DNA of 9,591 bases, from assembly GCA_035388585.1 (NCBI GenBank), contig DAOOQE010000031.1, forward strand, positions 1-9,591, written 5' to 3'. Source of the stretch: CAG-492 sp035388585 (lineage in GTDB: Bacteria > Bacillota > Clostridia > TANB77 > CAG-508). Made by a program: the position numbers and the translations under genes. This document shows, one piece after another, positions 1-7,937 of this stretch. The notes under the pieces were generated by a model that did not search any database, was not told where the DNA came from, and worked only from the letters and a program-made list of their open reading frames with translations. Numbering within the stretch: the first letter of the stretch is position 1; every line of letters begins with the position of its first letter.

Positions 1-3000
1 CAAATACAGTAGATAATCCATTAGTAATTGATGTTGAAAACAAAAGAACAAAAGGGAACCTAGAGATTCTTACACAAACAAATCCGCAAGGAGGACCATT
101 AACAGGAATAACATATAGAGTAACAGAAGTAGAAATAAATACAGATGGAACTTATACAAAATTAGATGGTGGTCTAGATAAACAAGGGAATCCAACACGA
201 GACACAAGAATAGAGGTAGCTGGAGATAATGGAACAATAAATCCAAGTTTTGCAGAATTAAAACAAATAAATTCTGGAAATTACTTAGTAGAACAACTTA
301 CAATACCAGATGGTTATGAAAAAGATGTAAACCAAGTAGTTGAGGTTCCAAGTTATGGAATTGGTTATGCAGTATTTGAAATAAACCAAAGACCAGAAAA
401 TTTAAATACAAAATTAATAATAAATAAAGAAATAATAAACAGCTCTGGCACAACAGCTACAGCACAAGATTTTGAACAAGCAAAATTAAATGAAAACGAA
501 AGTTTTGAAGTTAAAATAACTAATGTAAATACAAGAGAAGTGTATTATACATTTATTAGTAGTGCCCAAAAAGGTATAGTGGTAGGTTTAGAGCCAGGAT
601 TATACGAAATAGAAGAATCATATAAACCAAAATACAATACAGAAGGATATTACAGAAAAATTGGTGGAATAGCCTTAAACGAAATAACAGCAAATCAATC
701 TGGAAAATATATTGTAGAAATAGTAGATAGTGGAGCAGGAAATCCACCAAGTGAATTAGAATTAACTATAAGAAATGAAATAAATACAGAGTTTAAGTTT
801 GGTGGTCAAGATTTAATAGACAACTACAGTAAAGTAGATGTAGAAGAACAAAAACTAGAAGTAATAACAAAAGCAGTTGTGTATGTAGTTGATGAAAATG
901 GAGACGAAATACCAAATGCGAAATTTAAATTATTAAATAGTGAAGGCCAACAAATTGTTCTAGGAACAGTTGGAGCAGAGCTAACTACAAACAACAAAAA
1001 AATAATTATAAATGGATTACCAGAAGGAACATATACACTTGTAAACACAAGTGTTCCAGCAGGGTATTCATTAGCAAATGATAAACAATTAATAGTTTAC
1101 AAAGATGTTGTAAGAATAGCAAGAATAGAAATACAAAAAAATATACCAAGAGGTGAAGTAACTTTATCTACAGTATATGTAAACAATTATAATGAAACAA
1201 AATATGTACCACGCTCAAAATACAAAGTTGTGGATAAAGCAACAGGAGAGCTTGTTAAATTTACAAAAACTCTTACAGGGGATTACACAACAAGCAAATT
1301 ACCAGATGCTACAACAGAAGTTACTTTAAAATCAGGTGTTGTAGAACTAAAAGGCCTTCCAGTAGGAACCTACGAAGTTGGTCTAGTAGACGTATCAGCA
1401 GGATTTGGAATGCAAAAAGATGTTCCAGAAACAGTTGAGATAGCACAAAACGAGGTAGAAAACATTAGTGTTAAAATGGATAGAAAAGGAATTGTTAAAA
1501 TTTCTTCTGGAGTATACAATACAATGTATTTGAATAAAAATGGTGAAGTATTTATTTTAGGTGATGGAAGTAGTGGGACCATAGGAAGTACTCAGGCTTA
1601 TTATTCGAACTATTATCCAGTTAAGGTTATTTTTCCCTCAAATATAAAAATAGTTGATATTTCAGTTGGATATGATTGCGCTGCAGCAATAGATACAAAT
1701 GGAAAATTATGGACATGGGGTTCAAATGCTTCTGGAGAAGTAGGGGATGGAACATCTGATAAAAAATATATACCAATCTGTATAAGTGAAATAGAGAATA
1801 ATCCTTTATGTATAGAATACAGTAAGGGAATTAAAATTCAACAGGTTAATTTAAATGATAATACAGTTTTTGCAGTAGATGATTTAGGTAGGCTTTGGAC
1901 ATGGGGCGAATTTTATGGAAACATTCCAATCTGTTTAAGTGAATTAGAAGGAAATTCTCTAAACGATTTATATCAAAGTGGTGTAAAAATTTCTAAAATA
2001 GGAGTAGATAACAATTATAATGGTATTTTTGGTATAATTGATTCAAACGGAAATGTATGGACATGGGGAGAATCTGGAATAATTGGAAATGGAACAAATA
2101 ATCAGTATTCTGAGCCAGTCTGTATATCAGATACAAATGGAGATTTTGGAAAAGTAAAAATTGTTGAATTATCAGTAGGTCTAACTTCATCTGCAGTAGA
2201 TTCGCAAGGAAGTGTTTGGATGTGGGGGATAAATTCAAATGGACAATTCGGAAATGGAACTATTACTGGATCATTGGAACCAATTAAATTAGATAGTGTG
2301 TTATTTAATGGTACAAAAATTAAAAAAGTTCACACTGATACAGCGGGAACGATTTTTATAGATGAAAATGGTCAAATATGGGGAACAGGATTAAGTGATT
2401 ATATTGGAACAGATAAGGTTTCCGGTACAAAATTAGAACCAATAAATATTTCATTGAATTTAAATAATTCAAGTTTAAAATTTACTGAAATATTAGGCAG
2501 TAATAATGGTGGTACATATATTAATAGGATTGCTTTGGATGAAAAAGGCGATTTATATGGCTGGGGAACAAATATATATGGTAAATTGGGAAATGTAGGA
2601 GTTTATATCCCACAAAAGAACCTAGTAAAAATAGAAGGTGTTGTAAATAATAAATTGGAATATAATTTACAATTCGAAGAAGTATATAAAGGTTACAATA
2701 CAATTTTTGCTATAGATAGTAATAGAAGGTTGTGGAATAAGGGATATGGACCATATGCGGGCCTTGGTAGTGATTCAAACAGAAGTGATGTGTTTGTACA
2801 AAATTCAAAATTAATAGATGAAAAAATAAAAGATATCTCGTTTAAATCTAGCAGCAATATAGCAGTTGTATGTGAAAGTGGTAAAACATACTTTTTTGGA
2901 TCACAAACTAATTATGGTTTTAGCAATTATCAGGAACTTGAAAGTATGATAGAAATTTCGAATAAATTTAATTTTGAAAATGATGTAAAAATATTACAGG

Positions 3001-6000
3001 TTGAATTAATTGGCAATAGTATTTTAGTATTAGATTCAATTGGAAGACTGTGGAGCTTACGTAATGATCAAAGTCCAATCTGTATTACAGAAGATGGTAA
3101 TGATGTGATGTATAATGTAAAAATTGTTGATATGTGTCGTACAAGTAGTGATAGAGCATATTTTATTGATGTAGATGGAAAAGTATGGTTCTGGTACAAT
3201 GTTAATTATACAGGTGTAAATAGTGAAACCTATTATAATAAAAGGTGTATTACAGACGAAATTAATAGTAGTTTAGGTCAGGCATATTTAAAGGGAATAA
3301 AATTTGTTAAATTAACAAACTCTTTTATGGGGTATACTAGTTCTTCCGCTGTATTAGATAATAGTGGTAAAGCATGGATTTTATATGGGGAACTTGGAAA
3401 TGGATCATATAATGATTCCTCTGAATATCAAAATAATGCTGTATGTATATCAGACGAAAAAAATCATAAAATGTATAACAAAAAAATAGTTGACATTATA
3501 GTAGGAAACAATCTGGTATTTATTGATGAAAATAAAGATGCGTATAGTTTGTATGGAAACAAACTGGAAGATAGATTGAATGTTAAAATAAAGCATTATT
3601 ACGATGATAATTTATTTATAGATATATCTGGAAAAATATGGGAAAATGGAGAACCATTATATGGAAGTAAAAAAAATCCACTGTATATGAAGAAGTTCAG
3701 GAGATTATTTGAGAAAACCAGTGTGGAATTAGACACTGATAAAGGAGAAATCTATTTGTTAAGTACTACTGATTCGAGATTTATAATGTATAGTGAATCA
3801 TATATTGAAAATTATCTAGGAATTGCATTAAAGCAAGTTATAAGGAATTTAAACAATACAAACTATTCCGCTTGGAATATTTCATCGCAAAATTATATTG
3901 CTTTAGACGAAAACGGAAAAATATGGACATGGGGAACTAATTCTAGAGGAGAGCTAGGAAACAATTCTAATGAAGCAACAGATACTCCACAATGTATTAG
4001 TGATATTGAAGGTACAGAATTATATAATGCTTATATAATAAAAAATGATTTTAGAATCGAGAAGATATTTAATGTTGGTCTTAGTTGTTTTGCAATAGAC
4101 AATAATGGAAAAATATGGGCATGGGGTGATAATACAACTGGTCTGTTGGGGATTAATAGGTACAGTGCATCAACTAATAAAAAAGAAATAACACCAATAT
4201 GCATAAGCAACATTGAGGGAACAGCATTCTATAATAAGTATCAAGAAAATTCTGATTTTAGAATTATAGAAATTGAGAATAAAAATGGAGTAATAATTGC
4301 AAAAGATAATATTGGTAATATATGGATATGGGGAAATAATAGCTATGGACAATTAGGAAATGGAACAAAAAATCAAGTTTTATCCCCTATGTGTTTGAAT
4401 GACAAAATAAATGGTGTAAAAATAAAAAAATTAGAAATTGTATCTATAGCAAATAGTATTCCATGGAACAATTACTATGATTACTATGGTTCTATTACTG
4501 TTATTTTAGACGAGGACGGTAATATATGGACCTGTGGAGGTGATGAACTCGGAACTGGTTATAATACTCTTATAAGAAGAGGAATTCTTGGAAGCATAGC
4601 AAACAAAATGACCTTTAGCAAAGTTAATGCTAATATGTTGAATATAAAAGATTTTGCTATAATTGGATCAGATGAAAGAACTTACATAATAGCATATAGT
4701 GATAATGAGGTATGGTCATGGGGATATAATAAAGATGGTGAATTGGGTACAGGAACTGTTACGAATGATAGACTATATAATTCATATATTGGACAATACT
4801 ACTATGCAAATGATATATATATTCCAACTAAAATTCTAGAAAATGTTTCTATAAAAAAACTTATATATACTTATGGTAGTATATTAAAAGGTACATTCGT
4901 TTTAGAGAGTAATGGAAAAATATGGTTTTGGGGAGTAAAAAATAATTTTGCATACTCAGGGGAAAGTGCTTATATAATCCCTACATGTATAAGTAATGTT
5001 GAAACTTCGGAAATATTTGGAAAAATAATAGTAGATATAAATGTAAAAGATTATAAAATTGAATTACTTGATAATCAGAATAAAATACTTATTAATGAAC
5101 CAAAAAATATTCCTAATATTGGTTGGGTACCTTCATTTACTGAAAAATTAATTACAAATACAGAAACCCCAATATCTGAGTATGGAAAATTATACGGAAA
5201 GACAATTGTTCAAACTAATAGTTATTTATCTTTAGATTCAGAGGGGAATTTATATGGATTAAATGGTAATGATGGTCTTGAAGAGGTATCAAGCAGTGTA
5301 CCGATATGTATTAATAATGTAGAGTATTCAAGAAATATAGGTCCAAAATATAATAATAGTATAATTAATAATCCAAAATTAAATAAACTAAATGGATTAA
5401 AAATATTTGAACTTTATAATGATAAACTTGTAAAAGATATAAATGAAAAATATTGGTTTTTTACAAATAATGGAGATGTAGTAAATATTAGTGAAAAAGC
5501 TGCTTCCGAAGAAAGTCCATTATATGGTAAAACTATTAAAGATGAAATAATAAGTGGCAAATATGTAATAGCATCAGACAATAAAATATATAGAATTGAT
5601 TTAGAAAAACCTGTTTATGTTATGGATAATTTACCAGAAAATATAGAATTCAAAGATATTCAATATAAATTTGACATCAGCCATAATTTATATTATGTTG
5701 GTCTAGATAATAATGGGAAAATTTGGACATGTGGAAATGGAAACTATGGACAGATTGGAAACGGAATTTTGGAAAATATAACTACACCAATATGTATAAG
5801 TGATGTTGTAGGTTCAGAATTATCTAATGAATATATTAATAATTCAAGTTTCAAAATTGAAGATTTGTATATAACAACAACTAAAGGTTACTCTGGATAC
5901 AGTATTATAGCAATTGATAGTAATGGTAAACTTTGGTCTTGGGGAAATAATTCAAATGGTCAATTGGGTAATGGAACAAATATGTATAGTGCAATACCAA

Positions 6001-7457
6001 TTTGTATAACAAATATTGCTAATACAGATTTGCATAATGCATACATAAATGATAATGCTATAATAGAAAAAATTAGCATTGCTAGTCCTGACAATTTATA
6101 TGTAGAATCTATAAGTATAGCAGCACTAGATAGTAATGGAAAAATTTGGACATGGGGGTATAATATAAATGGAAATCTTGCAACAGGAGATAAAGAAGAT
6201 AAAAATATGCCGATCTGTGTGTCTGAAATATCTCAGGAAATCTTAAATAATGGAGAAACATTTAAAATAATAGATATTAATATCACAAAAAATGTTTTAG
6301 TAGCATTAGGAAATGATGGTAAAGTTTATACTGCTGGTTCAGTTGATAATTTTGCGAATATTTTAGGAAAAACAACTGAAGGATTATTATTAGAAAGTGT
6401 TGCGGGAGTTTCTGGAATTGAAAAAATTAAAATTGATAAATCAGATTTGTATACATATACATTTATTATAAATGCATATGGAAGTGATTCGATTTGGACA
6501 TGGGGAAAATCAACATTTACTCAAGTAACACCTCAGAACATCACATCAGTAATTAGTAATAACATAATTAAAATACAAGGTGATGATAATACAGTTGATG
6601 TAATTCTTGACGAAAGTGGGAAAGTATGGGTAATAGGAGCAGCTAATAATAAAATGTTAGGATATGCATCTACAACACCTGTAACTATTCCAGTTGATAT
6701 AACTGCTAATTCAACATTGCCAATTTATAAAAAAAATATTAAGGATATTATTATTAAAAACTTTAAATATTTGAATGGGACGAATTACGTTAAAAGTATT
6801 GGAGGATATATTATAGCAATAGATTCTGATGGTGTTATTTATGAATGGGGTAATAATATTGCAAGTATGCAAGTATGTACAAAATTTGATAATATAACAC
6901 AAACAATATTTGGAAATATGCTTCCAGAAAATAAACTTGTAATAGCTAAACAATTATTAACATTAGACTCTGAAAACAGAAGTAATTCAAGTGTTATAAT
7001 AGAAGCAAATAACAAAAAATGGATTGTAAATTATAATGCCTCAACTTTTGAAATAACATCTTTTGCAGAATTAAATCTTAATGAAATTTACAAGGATAAA
7101 TTGCAAAGAAAAGATATAACAGCTGTTTTGGATTCAACACATATAGAATTGTCTGATGGAAAAGTTTATGAAATATCAGAAACAGGAACACTTACATCAG
7201 TTGCAAATTATGAGCCTTCAAATGAGGTGCCAGAATACCCAAATGTTGAAATTGATGGTGTTAATATAATTAAAAATACAAGATATAAAGCATTAGATGA
7301 CCAAGGTAACTTATATGTTTGGGGACCAAGTTCAGGTGGGTATCCAAACCTTGGAGAAGATGTAGCAAATGCAATAAACACAACTGTAAGAGAGTATATT
7401 GTAGAGCCAATTTACTCAGTAACAAATGGGTGGACAGTAATTAAATCTAATTATTAA
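1..7457 (+). CDS. Giant Cna-B/SpaA-like and RCC1-propeller surface protein (5'-truncated by window edge)
   Basis: The frame is open from base 3 to a TAA at 7455-7457, giving 2,484 residues with no start in view. The GTG at 540 is only an internal Val codon without a ribosome binding site, and the reading frame upstream of it encodes the same kind of domain. Residues 1-495 look like several Cna-B/SpaA-type beta-sandwich domains, with repeated 'G-x-Y-x-V/L-E ... P-x-G-Y' hairpins. Residues 497-2470 are about 30-35 RCC1-type blades of roughly 55-70 residues; the clearest read 'ALDSNGKIWTWG.N..GQLGNGT'. The Cna-B part is known from Gram-positive surface stalks, and RCC1 blades form beta-propellers that bind proteins or ligands. 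An extracellular adhesive or binding role is therefore inferred, not shown. The visible C-terminus (GWTVIKSNY) has no LPXTG, hydrophobic segment or positive tail, so any anchor must be N-terminal or non-covalent. The ligand is unknown. A bidirectional terminator lies about 250 bases downstream. Confidence 0.93.
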   Translation, partial: NTVDNPLVIDVENKRTKGNLEILTQTNPQGGPLTGITYRVTEVEINTDGTYTKLDGGLDKQGNPTRDTRIEVAGDNGTINPSFAELKQINSGNYLVEQLTIPDGYEKDVNQVVEVPSYGIGYAVFEINQRPENLNTKLIINKEIINSSGTTATAQDFEQAKLNENESFEVKITNVNTREVYYTFISSAQKGIVVGLEPGLYEIEESYKPKYNTEGYYRKIGGIALNEITANQSGKYIVEIVDSGAGNPPSELELTIRNEINTEFKFGGQDLIDNYSKVDVEEQKLEVITKAVVYVVDENGDEIPNAKFKLLNSEGQQIVLGTVGAELTTNNKKIIINGLPEGTYTLVNTSVPAGYSLANDKQLIVYKDVVRIARIEIQKNIPRGEVTLSTVYVNNYNETKYVPRSKYKVVDKATGELVKFTKTLTGDYTTSKLPDATTEVTLKSGVVELKGLPVGTYEVGLVDVSAGFGMQKDVPETVEIAQNEVENISVKMDRKGIVKISSGVYNTMYLNKNGEVFILGDGSSGTIGSTQAYYSNYYPVKVIFPSNIKIVDISVGYDCAAAIDTNGKLWTWGSNASGEVGDGTSDKKYIPICISEIENNPLCIEYSKGIKIQQVNLNDNTVFAVDDLGRLWTWGEFYGNIPICLSELEGNSLNDLYQSGVKISKIGVDNNYNGIFGIIDSNGNVWTWGESGIIGNGTNNQYSEPVCISDTNGDFGKVKIVELSVGLTSSAVDSQGSVWMWGINSNGQFGNGTITGSLEPIKLDSVLFNGTKIKKVHTDTAGTIFIDENGQIWGTGLSDYIGTDKVSGTKLEPINISLNLNNSSLKFTEILGSNNGGTYINRIALDEKGDLYGWGTNIYGKLGNVGVYIPQKNLVKIEGVVNNKLEYNLQFEEVYKGYNTIFAIDSNRRLWNKGYGPYAGLGSDSNRSDVFVQNSKLIDEKIKDISFKSSSNIAVVCESGKTYFFGSQTNYGFSNYQELESMIEISNKFNFENDVKILQVELIGNSILVLDSIGRLWSLRNDQSPICITEDGNDVMYNVKIVDMCRTSSDRAYFIDVDGKVWFWYNVNYTGVNSETYYNKRCITDEINSSLGQAYLKGIKFVKLTNSFMGYTSSSAVLDNSGKAWILYGELGNGSYNDSSEYQNNAVCISDEKNHKMYNKKIVDIIVGNNLVFIDENKDAYSLYGNKLEDRLNVKIKHYYDDNLFIDISGKIWENGEPLYGSKKNPLYMKKFRRLFEKTSVELDTDKGEIYLLSTTDSRFIMYSESYIENYLGIALKQVIRNLNNTNYSAWNISSQNYIALDENGKIWTWGTNSRGELGNNSNEATDTPQCISDIEGTELYNAYIIKNDFRIEKIFNVGLSCFAIDNNGKIWAWGDNTTGLLGINRYSASTNKKEITPICISNIEGTAFYNKYQENSDFRIIEIENKNGVIIAKDNIGNIWIWGNNSYGQLGNGTKNQVLSPMCLNDKINGVKIKKLEIVSIANSIPWNNYYDYYGSITVILDEDGNIWTCGGDELGTGYNTLIRRGILGSIANKMTFSKVNANMLNIKDFAIIGSDERTYIIAYSDNEVWSWGYNKDGELGTGTVTNDRLYNSYIGQYYYANDIYIPTKILENVSIKKLIYTYGSILKGTFVLESNGKIWFWGVKNNFAYSGESAYIIPTCISNVETSEIFGKIIVDINVKDYKIELLDNQNKILINEPKNIPNIGWVPSFTEKLITNTETPISEYGKLYGKTIVQTNSYLSLDSEGNLYGLNGNDGLEEVSSSVPICINNVEYSRNIGPKYNNSIINNPKLNKLNGLKIFELYNDKLVKDINEKYWFFTNNGDVVNISEKAASEESPLYGKTIKDEIISGKYVIASDNKIYRIDLEKPVYVMDNLPENIEFKDIQYKFDISHNLYYVGLDNNGKIWTCGNGNYGQIGNGILENITTPICISDVVGSELSNEYINNSSFKIEDLYITTTKGYSGYSIIAIDSNGKLWSWGNNSNGQLGNGTNMYSAIPICITNIANTDLHNAYINDNAIIEKISIASPDNLYVESISIAALDSNGKIWTWGYNINGNLATGDKEDKNMPICVSEISQEILNNGETFKIIDINITKNVLVALGNDGKVYTAGSVDNFANILGKTTEGLLLESVAGVSGIEKIKIDKSDLYTYTFIINAYGSDSIWTWGKSTFTQVTPQNITSVISNNIIKIQGDDNTVDVILDESGKVWVIGAANNKMLGYASTTPVTIPVDITANSTLPIYKKNIKDIIIKNFKYLNGTNYVKSIGGYIIAIDSDGVIYEWGNNIASMQVCTKFDNITQTIFGNMLPENKLVIAKQLLTLDSENRSNSSVIIEANNKKWIVNYNASTFEITSFAELNLNEIYKDKLQRKDITAVLDSTHIELSDGKVYEISETGTLTSVANYEPSNEVPEYPNVEIDGVNIIKNTRYKALDDQGNLYVWGPSSGGYPNLGEDVANAINTTVREYIVEPIYSVTNGWTVIKSNY
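45..1490 (+). other. Region of Cna-B/SpaA-like stalk domains in the giant protein
   Basis: Four blocks can be seen. Block A (residues about 15-140) has the turn 'SGNYLVEQLTIPDGYE'. Block B (about 141-275) has 'EPGLYEIEESYKP' and ends in a strand with 'ELELTIRNEI'. Block C (about 280-380) has 'PEGTYTLVNTSVPAGY'. Block D (about 383-495) has 'PVGTYEVGLVDVSAGF'. This hairpin is the hallmark of the SpaA/Cna-B prealbumin fold, which often carries an internal isopeptide bond catalysed by a Glu in this hairpin. Blocks A and B keep a Glu near that position, whereas C has Asn and D has Leu, so C and D may lack the bond. Block B is the least certain assignment. These domains usually act as a rigid stalk that holds a functional head away from the cell wall. 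Confidence 0.75.
1491..7340 (+). repeat. RCC1-type beta-propeller blade array (about 30-35 blades) in the giant protein
   Basis: The translated array repeats a pattern of strand, 'ALD-x-x-G-K-[IVL]-W-x-W-G', a Gly-rich turn ('GQLGNGT') and 'P-[IVMQ]-C-I-S', followed by a strand 'KI-x-x-[IL]'. Clear W-x-W-G copies lie near 1710, 1896, 2057, 2215, 3924, 4116, 4323, 4712, 4922, 5933, 6147 and 6496. Weaker copies replace one aromatic, for example WTCG near 4527 and 5722. RCC1 propellers normally close with seven blades, so 30-35 blades would make four or five propellers in a row; this is inference. Blades between about 2700 and 3880, and between about 5040 and 5690, are strongly eroded, with W-x-W-G lost. 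Blade length varies because of linker insertions. Confidence 0.88.
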
Positions 7458-7616
7458 AGGTGACAACAAATAATTAATTCTTGGATAGTAATTAAGTATA
7501 ATTACTAAAAGAAATAACTAATAATAAATTATTGGATAGTTATTAATATAATTACTAAAAGAAATAAATAATAATAAAATTAGGACAGTAATAAAGGTTA
7601 GTTAGAATAATAAATA
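7431..7616 (+). repeat. Degenerate tandem repeat of about 51 bp that duplicates the 3' end and stop of the giant gene
   Basis: The unit begins with TGGACAGTAATTAA at 7431, inside the last codons of the gene. It recurs as TGGATAGTAATTAA at 7482, TGGATAGTTATTAA at 7533 and AGGACAGTAATAAA at 7582, giving spacings of 51, 51 and 49 bases. The first copy encodes WTVIKSNY-stop. The second, in the same frame, would read WIVIKYNY-stop. The third is shifted by a one-base loss. The repeat therefore re-copies the terminal codons and stop into the 3' untranslated region. Confidence 0.8.
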
Positions 7617-7703
7617 TATATAAATGTAGAAAATTAATTAAGTGTAATTTTAAGGTCATTAAGGTATATGTTTATGAATACTTTTGATAAATAAAAAAAA
7701 TAG

Positions 7704-7741
7704 AAATAGTGAATTAGGAAGAATTTTCTAATTCACTATTT
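7704..7741. terminator. Bidirectional intrinsic terminator
   Basis: A perfect 14-bp stem pairs 7704-7717 (AAATAGTGAATTAG) with 7728-7741 around a 10-base loop that can itself pair partly. On the + strand the stem runs into a short T-tract. On the minus strand it is followed by CTATTTTTTTTA, a longer U-run. It can end transcription of the giant gene and also block transcription leaving the IS toward that gene. It lies outside the IS, 21 bases left of the target duplication. Confidence 0.8.
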
Positions 7742-7761
7742 TTAATGCAATAATTTATTAT

Positions 7762-7769
7762 CTTATTAT
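7762..7769. repeat. Left target-site duplication of the IS
   Basis: CTTATTAT directly abuts the left inverted repeat and is identical to 9243-9250 on the right. Eight bases is the usual target duplication length for ISL3-family elements. Confidence 0.92.
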
Positions 7770-7794
7770 GGTTCAATGTCAATAGTTGGGGTGG
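7770..7794. repeat. IS terminal inverted repeat, transposase 3' side
   Basis: The repeat runs GGTTCAATGTCAATAG then TTGGGGTGG. Comparison with the reverse complement of 9218-9242 gives 18 matches of 25, concentrated in the outer GGTTC and the inner TTGGGGTGG. The first block is the likely cleavage end and the second the likely transposase-binding part. Confidence 0.88.
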
Positions 7795-7882
7795 CAATTC
7801 AGAAATGAGTTGTCATCTCCTTTTTTTGCCATTTTTAATGTTTTATTAAAAATATTAATAAAATTAATTTTTTTATGCTTAC

Positions 7883-7915
7883 TTAATAAACATATGGGTT
7901 ACATATGTTTATTAA
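7883..7915. repeat. Perfect 14-bp inverted repeat downstream of the transposase stop
   Basis: Arms 7883-7896 (TTAATAAACATATG) and 7902-7915 pair perfectly around the loop GGTTA. The hairpin lies 22 bases past the transposase stop inside the IS. It has no immediate T-run on the minus strand, so it may be a transcript-stabilising or weak terminating hairpin rather than a classical terminator. Confidence 0.6.
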
Positions 7916-7937
7916 ACATTATTTTAGTGTTTGAATT

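Noticed and set aside
540..542. GTG as the start of the giant gene
   Set aside because: The frame is open to base 3 and upstream codons encode typical stalk-domain sequence. No ribosome binding site precedes 540, and the upstream peptide runs into the same domain.
556..6953. Several minus-strand frames of 60-81 residues under the giant gene
   Set aside because: They are antisense shadows of the long coding frame, hydrophobic by composition and lacking start signals.
1491..7340. CRISPR-like or other DNA-level repeat array
   Set aside because: The periodicity is at protein level (RCC1 blades). The DNA units vary in length and sequence and have no spacer pattern.
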